A program made the position numbers and the translations under genes. The notes beneath the pieces were generated by a model, which worked only from the letters and a program-made list of their open reading frames with translations, was not told where the DNA came from and made no database searches. Positions 20,104 to 27,936 of a stretch of DNA of 64,000 nt are shown piece by piece. The DNA lies in assembly GCA_963989245.1 (NCBI GenBank), contig OZ022345.1, positions 29,779,370-29,843,369 of the forward strand, given 5' to 3'. Source of the stretch: Nansenia antarctica (lineage: Eukaryota; Chordata; Actinopteri; Argentiniformes; Microstomatidae). Position 1 is the stretch's first letter. Each line of letters begins with the position of its first letter.

Positions 20104-20622
20104 ATGAATACTGTGGAACTGACAGCCATCATGGATACAATATCAGCAAACACCCATTTTCTAGGTGTTTTGGCTTGTGATAAACTGCCCCAGCAACCTC
20201 TACAAATAAGACCTAGTGCTATGATAATTAACACACACCCCTCTGACCAGCCTGGAGAGCATTGGCTGGCAGTTTATATATCATTGGAGAGAGTTGGGTG
20301 TTTTTTTGACAGTTTTGGAAATGCTCCAAATCATTCAAGATTTCCTAAATCGATTTATGACTTTTTAAACATGTCATGTGACGAGATACATTTCTCAGAC
20401 AAACAAGTTCAGGATGTCACATCGGTCACATGTGGTGAACACTGTATCTACTTCTTAAATCACATGTGTAGAGGCATCACCTATGATATGTTGATATCTA
20501 AATATTCTTCTAATCTGTTTAAAAATGACACAATGGTAACACGTTTTGTGAAAAAGTTGCAACCGTGTGTGTGTGTTCATAATGTGTTTAGTTGTGTTCA
20601 ACATGTTCAGACAATTGTGTAA
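20104..20622 (+). CDS. Adenain-like cysteine protease (Maverick PRO)
   Basis: A 172-residue protein starting 5 bp after the capsid stop. The catalytic elements of the adenovirus-protease (C5) family are visible in order: His in GEHWLAVY (about residue 58), the acidic FFDSFGNAP segment (about 73) and the nucleophile Cys in CGEHCIYFLNHM (about 121). The length is close to that of family members, and the frame is intact. Such proteases cleave capsid and core precursors during virion maturation. The neighbouring capsid, penton and pVI-like genes are the expected substrates or partners. AATAAA at 20636-20641 follows the stop. Confidence 0.9.
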   Translation: MNTVELTAIMDTISANTHFLGVLACDKLPQQPLQIRPSAMIINTHPSDQPGEHWLAVYISLERVGCFFDSFGNAPNHSRFPKSIYDFLNMSCDEIHFSDKQVQDVTSVTCGEHCIYFLNHMCRGITYDMLISKYSSNLFKNDTMVTRFVKKLQPCVCVHNVFSCVQHVQTIV

Positions 20623-20635
20623 GATTGTGCAAGGC

Positions 20636-20641
20636 AATAAA
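20636..20641 (+). terminator. Poly(A) signal for the plus-strand virion genes
   Basis: AATAAA lies 14 bp after the protease stop. The complementary signal for the opposing genes lies at 20689-20694. Confidence 0.6.
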
Positions 20642-20688
20642 ATGTTGGTCAAATAAATTATCAGAGTTCATGTATCATTACAATCATT

Positions 20689-20694
20689 TTTATT
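20689..20694 (-). terminator. Poly(A) signal for the minus-strand genes
   Basis: TTTATT on plus (AATAAA on minus) lies about 200 bp after the stop of the minus-strand gene at 20891. AT-rich sequence surrounds it. The two transcription units converge here. Confidence 0.45.
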
Positions 20695-20890
20695 TAGTCA
20701 AGCAAGGGGTTTTAGTCAAACAATAACATAGTCATTCACAGTCATTCACAATAAAAATAAAAAATACAAACATTGTATACAAGTTGGTTGTAGCAGAAAT
20801 ACATTCACAATGTTAACAAGGGTTAAAAATGTTAAAACAAAAAACAAGTAAATAAATGAAATTAAAATAACAAATCTAGCTCCAATCATG

Positions 20891-21703
20891 CTACAACAAG
20901 CCTCTATGAGATTCTGGCCTTGATTTAGACTTGCGCCGAGATCGGCTGTCAGAGGCCGTTGTTCCTGAAGCCCCATACTCTAAGAATTTAGGGGCCAGAG
21001 CGAGACTGCGCCTAGAAGGGGTTTTAACAGCACCAATGGCAGCATCAACATTTGTTTTAGAATGTTTAACATCACTAATCTCGTCTTTGACATGTCTATT
21101 GGGTATTGTAGAAAGCGGTATGTTTAAAACTGAAAAACCCTGCACAAACTCATCCCAACCGTGGGGTCTGACGCTTGTTTTAGGTGCATGAATCATGGTC
21201 GCTAGTTTAACAATATCTAAAATGTGTGACCCGGTCACGACTGCCCCTTTCAACACAAGTTCTCCAGATTCGTTCCACTCTAATACCCTTGATTTATACA
21301 TCTTGGCCAAAATATGTTGGGCATTCTTCTTGCTCCTCAGGGGTAAATTATTTAAGACGTCTAAAGCTGTGTTATCTGTAGCAAAAGATGTAGACACCAC
21401 TGGCTGTGGGGTCGCTTCATCCTCGAGTGGTGAGCTGTTTGGCACAATTAGTTTTAAAGTATTGACATCACTATCCCCCTGTCTGACCAATGTTAAATAC
21501 CTCTGTAGTAACACAGCGTAATGCTGTGCTTTGTCATGTGGAGTTAAATCGTTTCTATTCAATATGGTTCTCATCAAATCATCAATGTTATTTTCAGCAC
21601 TCTGTCTGATAGTCGTTGGACCTCCAACACGTAATTTGTCCACATCTCTTTGCGGCACCAAATACATTTTCTCCATAATGACTAGTAGGTTGTTTGTACA
21701 CAC
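20891..21703 (-). CDS. Conserved Maverick protein of unknown function
   Basis: A 270-residue intact frame. The natural start is probably an inner Met (MEKMYLVPQ, residues 10-18). The opening MYLVPQRDVDKLR, followed by a helical TPHDKAQHYAVLLQRYL segment and a C-terminal region rich in Ser/Arg, recurs in hypothetical proteins near vertebrate and invertebrate Mavericks as I remember them. A short globular segment (VLEWNESGELVLKGAVVTGS) sits in the middle. The basic tail (SRSRRKSKSRPES) suggests nucleic-acid contact. I do not know its function. It is paired with the pX-like gene, which ends 15 bp upstream. Confidence 0.7.
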   Translation of the reverse strand: MCTNNLLVIMEKMYLVPQRDVDKLRVGGPTTIRQSAENNIDDLMRTILNRNDLTPHDKAQHYAVLLQRYLTLVRQGDSDVNTLKLIVPNSSPLEDEATPQPVVSTSFATDNTALDVLNNLPLRSKKNAQHILAKMYKSRVLEWNESGELVLKGAVVTGSHILDIVKLATMIHAPKTSVRPHGWDEFVQGFSVLNIPLSTIPNRHVKDEISDVKHSKTNVDAAIGAVKTPSRRSLALAPKFLEYGASGTTASDSRSRRKSKSRPESHRGLL

Positions 21704-21718
21704 TTGTAGTATGTCGCT

Positions 21719-21940
21719 TCAACCCTGTCTCGACAGCAAGCTAGTGATAAATGGTACAGCTATGCTTAAAAGTGGTAATAAAAATCCTCCCTCTTGATTG
21801 ATAACCCTCTTTTTTCTCGATATAGGAATCTTTTTGTCAGCTATGATTTTCAGATTAGACTTAACCTTTGACAGTCTTTTAAATTGTGTCTTTGATAGAG
21901 GAATAGTACCACACAGCACGTTCAATGCGACTTCAGACAT
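21719..21940 (-). CDS. Small pX-like virion core protein
   Basis: A 73-residue protein. The N-terminal half is basic and helical (TQFKRLSKVKSNLK, then KKIPISRKKRVI). The C-terminal half is Gly/Leu-rich and hydrophobic (GGFLLPLLSIAVPFITSLL). This basic-then-hydrophobic layout is shared by small proteins of Mavericks and adintoviruses that have been compared with adenovirus pX or core peptides. The frame is intact. It lies between the conserved unknown gene and the ATPase remnant on the same strand. The function is inferred from layout and position only. Confidence 0.6.
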   Translation of the reverse strand: MSEVALNVLCGTIPLSKTQFKRLSKVKSNLKIIADKKIPISRKKRVINQEGGFLLPLLSIAVPFITSLLSRQG

Positions 21941-22272
21941 CTAGCAGACATTTCAGCCACTCCTCTTCCTCTGTTTGTACACAACCTGATAAGTGGAGCA
22001 TAAAGCTGTTCTGAGACGATAGGCCTCTGGCGTTTTAGCTTTATAATCAACCAACAAATACCCATAAGGGGCTTCTGTAGCATCTTTAAATTACTCCATA
22101 AAATATTTAGTATTACCAGGATACATTTGTCTAGCCAATACAGAGATTTGATTATTATCACGTTTTTTTTAAATAACACTAAATAGTTTGTGTTCAAGCT
22201 AATTGTCCTACTGGTTTTACCCTGGAAAAACAAATTCTGTACTAGATATAAAACACTGAGATTTCTATGGTG
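21941..22272 (-). pseudogene. C-terminal remnant of the FtsK/A32-type packaging ATPase
   Basis: The minus strand begins with HHRNLSVLYLVQNLFFQG and SLNTNYLVLF, the sensor and arginine-finger part of Maverick packaging ATPases. At the A/T run near 22165-22175 the frame shifts, and the other frame continues with VLARQMYPGNTKY, DATEAPYGYLLVDY and TPEAYRLRTAL. An in-frame stop also occurs after the KYFME segment near 22098. Walker A and Walker B are absent because the right TIR replaces the N-terminal two thirds. The relic cannot package DNA. The open frame at 21922-22299 reads through it in a mixed frame. Confidence 0.8.
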
Positions 22273-24695
22273 AACAACTGGCTGGGTGAATAAACCCACA
22301 ACGCTGGGGCAAATAAAAGCTGTAAAAGAGCTTATGTTTTATGACCCCACCCTCATAAAAAAGCAGGACTCATTTGATTCATTCATTGTGGTTCTCTCTA
22401 AACCTGTCTGCGATGGGGCACTTCAATCACACTATCATATGCCGCATAAAATACCATCAATCTAATAATTTATGTGGTATATGATAATATGGTTGACGGT
22501 ATTAGGCAGCGGGTTCCTGAAAAGTGTCTCCTGAGACACCTGGGACGGCTGGGACGGCTGGAACAACTGGAACACCTGGAACACATGGTGTCTCAGTGTC
22601 TCAGGTGTTCCAGGTGTTCCAGCCGTTTCAGCTGTCTCAGATGTCGCTCATTGAGTGAGGTAGGCTAAGGATTTATTTTCGGGCGTAAAATGATACAGTT
22701 CTGTTTTTGACTTGACAATCGGTTGTTTCGTTTTGACCCAACCCTCCGTTTGGGAGGTGTTGTGTTGTGAACAACTGGCTGGGTGAATAAACCCACAACG
22801 CTGGGGGAAATAAGCCCCCCTCCCTGCTGTAAAAGAGCTTATGTTTTATGACCCCACCCTCATAAAAAAGCAGGACTCAGGTTCTCTCTAAACCTGTCTG
22901 CGATGGGGCACTTCAATCACACTATCATATTCCGCATAAAATACCATCAATCTAATAATTTATGTGGTATATGATAATATGGTTGACGGTATTAGGCAGC
23001 GGGTTCCTGAAAAGTGTCTCCTGAGACACCTGGGACGGCTGGGACGGCTGGAACGGCTGGAACACCTGGAACACATGGAACACATGGTGTCTCAGTGTCT
23101 CAGGTGTCTCAGGTGTTACAGCCGTTCCAGCTGTTTCAGCTGTCTCTGATGTCGCTCATTGAGTGAGGTAGGCTAAGGATTTATTTTCGGGCGTAAAATG
23201 ATACAGTTCTGTTTTTGACTTGACAATCGGTTGTTTCGTTTTGACCCAACCCTCCGTTTGGGAGGTGTTGTGTTGTGAACAACTGGCTGGTTGAATAAAC
23301 CCACAACGCTGGGGGAAATAAGCCCCCCTCCCTGCTGTAAAAGAGCTTATGTTTTATGACCCCACCCTCATAAAAAAGCAGGACTCATTTGATTCATTCA
23401 TTGTGGTTCTCTTGTAGTCAAGAGTGTTTCAACAGAATTTCTAATTATAATTGTTGCGATAAAGCCAATTGTTGCCATTACTACAATAGTACAGTCTATT
23501 TCTATAAACATAAGATGTAATCCCTGAAAAAGTAATATGCCAGGGATGGGGTAGTCACTACTATTGGCCTGTCTCTTGCTGTCAGAATGACTCTTCAGAG
23601 AGAGGGGTTGGGAGTAGCAGAGAGGCGTGAAAAAGCAACTCGATGTGTCTGTCTAACAACAGAGGCTGTCTGAACGCATATCTGACTGCTGATACGAAAC
23701 CCCCGTTCACTCTCTTAAGAGTTAGAGTTAGAGTCAGATAGACTTTACTACAACCCTGAAATGTTTAGTTTTCAGGGTTAACAAGTTTCAAATACTCATG
23801 GTGTCTTACATTTTTCCCCGATGTCTATGTATGACACATCATTTGAATCCGTCTCTCTCTTTGATTCATTTGATTCATTCATTGTGGTTCTCTTGTAGTC
23901 AAGAGTGTTTCAACAGAATTTCTAATTATAATTGTTGCGATAAAGTCAATTGTTGTCATTACTACAATTTACAGTCTATTTCTATAAACATAAGATGTAC
24001 CGGTAATCCCTGAAAAAGTAATATGCCAGGGATGGGGTAGTCACTACTATTGGCCTGTCTCTTGCTGTCAGAATGACTCTTCAGAGAGAGAGAGGGGTTT
24101 GGGAGTAGCAGAGAGGCGTGAAAAAGCAACTCCAGAATGACGCTTCAGAGAGAGAGAGAGGGGTTTGGGAGTAGGGGTTGGGAGTAGTACTCTAACAACA
24201 GAGGCTGTCTGAACGCATATCTGACTGCTGATACGAAACCCACGTTCACTCTCTTAAGAGTTAGAGTTAGAGTCAGATAGACTTTAGTCAGATAACTTTT
24301 TTAGGGAGACAGTATGCCATCCCCTGGCCACATGAAAGCCCGAAAGGACATGATAATGTGAGTATTATATGTTATTATATGTTGTCTCGACCGGAGAGAG
24401 AGTTCGCTCCCACTGGGCATCTTTTCCTCTAATTTCATTTCTAACCCTAAGTCTCTTTCTAACAACATTCGTTTTGGCCCCCCCTTCCTAAACACCTGCG
24501 TGTTCTGAGCAAATGGCGAGGGTTAATAAAACCACAACGCGGGGGGTAAATAAACCCCCCCTTCTGTAAAAGAGCCCATGTTTTATGACCCCACCCCTCA
24601 TAAAAAAGAACAAAGGAAATTGTTTTATGACCCCCCCCTCATAAAAAAGAACAAAGGAAATCGAGATCAAAGAAAAGTGCCCCATATACACTACT
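22272..24695. repeat. Right terminal inverted repeat of the Maverick (about 2.4 kb)
   Basis: Reverse complement of the left TIR, but longer because the roughly 500-bp unit is present twice (about 22370-22870 and 22871-23386) against once at the left. Its inner end cuts into the packaging ATPase reading frame near 22272. Small differences between the arms (for example an extra CCGG near 24000) show that they have diverged after insertion. Confidence 0.88.
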
Positions 24696-24701
24696 CCCTG
24701 G
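24696..24701. other. Target-site duplication, right copy (CCCTGG)
   Basis: Six bases directly after the right TIR, matching 12156-12161. The sequence then resumes the minisatellite with ACATGCATACAACC. Confidence 0.88.
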
Positions 24702-25672
24702 ACATGCATACAACCTCCCCTACCCCTAACCATCTCCCCTAACCCTGCCACCCCCCTCCTCCCCTGGACATGCATACAACCTCCCCTACCCCTAACCATC
24801 TCCCCTAACCCTGCCACCCCCCTCCCCCCCTGGACATGCATACAACCTCCCCTACCCCTAACCATCTCCCCTAACCCTGCCACCCCCCTCCTCCCCTGGA
24901 CATGCATACAACCTCCCCTACCCCTAACCATCTCCCCTAACCCTGCCACCCCCCTCCCCCCCTGGACATGCATACAACCTCCCCTACCCCTAACCACCTC
25001 CCCTAACCCTGCCACCCCCCCTCCCCCCCTGGACATGCATACAACCTCCCCTACCCCTAACCATCTCCCCTAACCCTGCCACCCCCCTCCCCCCCTGGAC
25101 ATGCATACAACCTCCCCTACCCCTAACCATCTCCCCTAACCCTGCCACCCCCCTCCCCCCCTGGACATGCATACAACCTCCCCTACCCCTAACCATCTCC
25201 CCTAACCCTGCCACCCCCCCTCCCCCCCTGGACATGCATACAACCTTCCCTACCCCTAACCATCTCCCCTAACCCTGCCACCCCCCCTCCCCCCCTGGAC
25301 ATGCATACAACCTTCCCTACCCCTAACCATCTCCCCTAACCCTGCCACAACCCCCTCCCCATGACATGCATACAACCTCCCCTACCCCTAACCATCTCCC
25401 CTAACCCTGCCACCCCCCTCCCCCCCTGGACATGCATACAACCTCCCCTACCCCTAACCATCTCCCCTAACCCTGCCACCCCCCCTCCCCCCCTGGACAT
25501 GCATACAACCTCCCCTACCCCTAACCATCTCCCCTAACCCTGCCACCCCCCTTCCCCCCTGGACATGCATACAACCTCCCCTACCCCTAACCATCTCCCC
25601 TAACCCTGCCACCCCCCTTCCCCCCTGGACATGCATACAACCTCCCCTACCCCTAACCACCTCCCTTTTATA
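24696..25672. repeat. 66-bp minisatellite (CATGCATACAACCTCCCCTA)
   Basis: About 15 units of 63-67 bp, each with ACCCCTAACCATCTCCCCTA and a poly-C tract. One unit remains left of the Maverick at 12098-12161. Gly/Arg-rich minus-strand ORFs here are translated repeats. The unit seems to come from the end of a LINE coding region. Confidence 0.93.
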
Positions 25673-26239
25673 CAACAGTTCTACAGCGCAATTTATTAAT
25701 TAACAGTAATAATAATAATTATTATTTGTTTGTTTATTTAATCATTTATTTTGGCTCCGTCAAGAAAAAATAGTTCCGCAACGGGACTGTTCAACTGGAC
25801 TGTTGCCTAGTAACCTGAACACAAACTAGCTACTTTGTATCGTGGCTAGCTACTTTGTATCGTGTACATTTATTTGTACATTTCCATGTATTGTGCAACC
25901 AGTGAAATATGACTCGGTTGACAGTCGCTTTGGTGGCATGTGTGAATGTGATTCAGAGTCAGACCAGTTGACATCAGACAGCACGCTGCTCCATCGTTTT
26001 CTAGTGTGCACATTAGTCAAATATCAACATGAGTCAACTCTCTAACAATGAATACGGTGAGGTATCCAGTAGTACACAGTCTATTCTAGCACAAGCAATT
26101 GAATCAGACGCGCCTCTTGAACTCACACTTAATGTCCGGAGGTTAGAATAGCAGTACGATGGCGCAGGTCCGCTCTACAATGTAGTCTAATTAACGGTCA
26201 TTTAGAACACCTGTGCGGCGGAGTGATACATACATACCC
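25673..26239. other. Unassigned intergenic DNA
   Basis: I see no gene. An AT-rich stretch (AATAATAATAATTATTATT) lies at 25708-25726, and a 21-bp direct repeat containing GCTAGCTACTTTGTATCGT lies at about 25823-25863. A short ORF at 25842-26045 has no recognisable motif. Confidence 0.4.
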
Positions 26240-26475
26240 AGCCATCACCTTGTCTTGAGATGTCTTAAGATGTCTTAATTAACCAAAATAAGACATTTTG
26301 TCTGTCAAGATGTCTTAAGTCGTCTTAAGACCTAACCTGAAGACATGCACTCATTCACTCACTTAAGACATGGAGCATAAGAGCCATATTTTCTGTGTCT
26401 TGAAGACACAGAACATCTTGAGATGTCTTAAGACACTGAATATCAATGTCTTAAGACAGTCAGGCGATCTTGTTC
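26240..26475. repeat. Cluster of TGTCTTAAGACA palindromes
   Basis: At least eight copies or half-copies of GATGTCTTAAGAC and its complement occur in both orientations, with a central AACCAAAATAAGACATTTTG segment. The layout suggests a decayed palindromic transposon or a hairpin-prone satellite. No ORF. Confidence 0.6.
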
Positions 26476-26601
26476 CAATTGGAATAATTCAAGTATAATA
26501 ATGAATTATCCTATTATATATTTTACATTATGAATTAGTTAATAATGATTCAATTGGTGTGTCCCAGGACAAAAAATGCATGTCATGTGGATAAAAGGTA
26601 T

Positions 26602-26987
26602 TGTAACGATCCTGTATGAGACCCCGTTAACTCTCTTGGTCTAATGGTTTGCGCGGCCGTCGGTTATGTGGGAGGTCGGGGTTCGACTCCCGCATGGGGC
26701 GAGTTACACTAGAAGTTCACGTTCGCTACACTGGTGTCAGAAGTGGGATGGAACGAAGGCCATCGGAGAGGCGTGTCCACGTGAGGGACTTGACATAGTG
26801 AAGCGTGAGGGCACGCTCTCCCGAACGGTGAGGATAGTGTAACGATCCTGTATGAGACCCCGTTAACAGCTCCTCCAAGGGAGTTAACTCTCTTGGTCTA
26901 ATGGTTAGCGCGGCCGTCGGTTATGTGGGAGGTCGGGGTTCGACTCCCGCATGGGGCGAGTTACACTAGAAGTTCACGTTCGCTACA
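26602..26987 (+). mobile_element. TRIM (miniature LTR retroelement) with tRNA-like sequence in its LTRs
   Basis: Two direct repeats begin TGTAACGATCCTGTATGAGA and end GTTCGCTACA: 26602-26730 (129 bp) and 26838-26987 (150 bp). They flank only 107 bp of internal DNA. The left LTR is followed immediately by TGGTGTCAGAAGTGGGAT, a typical primer-binding site. A 4-bp direct repeat GTAT (26598-26601, 26988-26991) flanks the whole, as expected for LTR integration. The right LTR has an extra 21 bp containing AGCTCCTCCAAGG. Each LTR holds TGGTCTAATGGTTAGCGC and GGTTCGACTCC, close to tRNA A and B boxes. It encodes nothing and needs proteins in trans. Confidence 0.8.
26640..26702 (+). promoter_or_regulatory. 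tRNA-like block in left LTR (A-box/B-box)
   Basis: The A-box-like TGGTCTAATGG and the exact B-box GGTTCGACTCC are spaced as in a tRNA. The same block recurs at about 26897-26959 in the right LTR. The acceptor and T stems do not pair well, so a functional tRNA is unlikely. An internal RNA polymerase III promoter is possible. Confidence 0.5.
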
Positions 26988-27059
26988 GTATTAACTGTGA
27001 AGTTTAAGTGTTTTCAACACGATGAGCATAAACAACGAGTGACATCTCTGGGAAGTTGA

Positions 27060-27400
27060 TAAAACATTTAATACAAGTACAATTAAATAGAAAAGTACAA
27101 GTAAATACAGTGTATTAAATATGAAAACAAGTAAATAGTATAATAAATATTAATTAAATAAATAGAATAAATATATATCAAATATATTATATTATTAAAT
27201 ATATTAAATTATTATATACAATTTCATTTTTATCTTTTTAAATATGTAACAAATCATTAAATATTAGAACAAGTAAATAGTATAATACATATTAATTAAA
27301 TAAATAGAATAAATATATAACAAATATATTATATTATTACATATATTATATTATTAAATATATTAAATTATTACGTTATATACAATTTCATTTTTTATAA
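27060..27400. repeat. AT-rich duplicated segment
   Basis: A roughly 140-bp AT-rich block with ACAAGTAAATAGTATAATA and TAATTAAATAAATAGAATAA occurs twice in tandem, starting at about 27127 and 27269. No gene. Confidence 0.7.
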
Positions 27401-27597
27401 AATATGGGAGGGAACTGAACGAGTCATGCCACAGCATGACAGCCGTTTATGTAACAAATAATAAAAAAAACTGGACAAAAATCTAAGTAAAATCATAAAT
27501 CATTGTCTTTAACAGCGTTAACTGCTGCGGTCTGTGCATCTTTATCACTTTGCACTGCCTTGTGCTACGCCAACAGAAAAACGTCTGTCATGCTGTG

Positions 27598-27748
27598 TCA
27601 CGACTCATTCAGTTCCCTCCCGTTCCCTCCCATATGCTTGAAAGCAAGCTTGGTGGCTCTCTGAACCAAATTTTTCACTTCAGCCTCTGTGGAGGTTGGC
27701 AGGATCTTCCTCTCGGCCCGTTTCTTGAGAGCATTGAACATGCTGTAT
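27598..27748 (-). CDS. Possible terminal exon of an unknown gene (minus strand)
   Basis: On the minus strand a splice-acceptor-like tract (TTTTTTCGATTGCAG) ends at 27749. It is followed by 49 open codons to a TGA at 27598-27600. The peptide starts YSMFNALKKRAERKILPT and continues with an acidic/basic helix (EAEVKNLVQRATKLAF), so it looks like a genuine helical C-terminus. I do not recognise the family. An inverted partial copy of its end (GGGAGGGAACTGAACGAGTC) lies at about 27405-27425. It may be part of a transposase gene or a captured exon. Confidence 0.4.
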
Positions 27749-27936
27749 CTGCAATCGAAAAAATACAGATATTATTGACTTGCATGTTTCCTCAAAGTGG
27801 TGTGAAACGGTGTGCAATGGGCTTTGAAGTAGATTTTCTCTTGTTTGGTGAGACTATAGTGCGGAGGCTACTCTGCCCTCGCAGTTAAAAGACGGCTTCA
27901 CCCATTTTCAACCAGCTTTCTATCATTACATTTTAG

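Larger units (their letters stand above)
12162..24695. mobile_element. Maverick/Polinton (adintovirus-like) integrated element, 12.5 kb, complete ends, decayed
   Basis: Both ends are inverted repeats beginning AGTAGTGTATATGGGGCAC. An exact 6-bp direct repeat CCCTGG (12156-12161 and 24696-24701) flanks them, the target-duplication length known for Mavericks. Inside are an integrase with chromodomain, a penton-like protein, a basic virion protein, a double-jelly-roll capsid protein, an adenain-like protease, a pX-like protein and a packaging-ATPase remnant. Plus-strand genes end against minus-strand genes near 20640-20690, with poly(A) signals for both. No protein-primed DNA polymerase B is seen. 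Together with the broken capsid and truncated ATPase, this makes it a non-autonomous relic. The length is below the usual 15-20 kb. Confidence 0.93.

Noticed and set aside
21922..22299. A 125-residue intact minus-strand protein
   Set aside because: Only its first third matches the packaging ATPase. The rest is an out-of-frame reading of the same gene, so it is listed as a pseudogene.
22474..23149. Short ORFs MVYDNMVDGIRQRVPEK in both TIRs
   Set aside because: They cover the antisense of the capsid fragment and the 9-bp repeat. No conserved protein is expected.
24488..25675. Gly/Arg-rich minus-strand ORFs (GGRGVAGLGEMVRGRGG)
   Set aside because: Translation of the 66-bp minisatellite; resembles an RGG-type protein only by composition.
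26640..26702. Genuine tRNA gene
   Set aside because: A and B boxes are present, but the T and acceptor stems do not pair, and the block sits inside both LTRs of a miniature retroelement.
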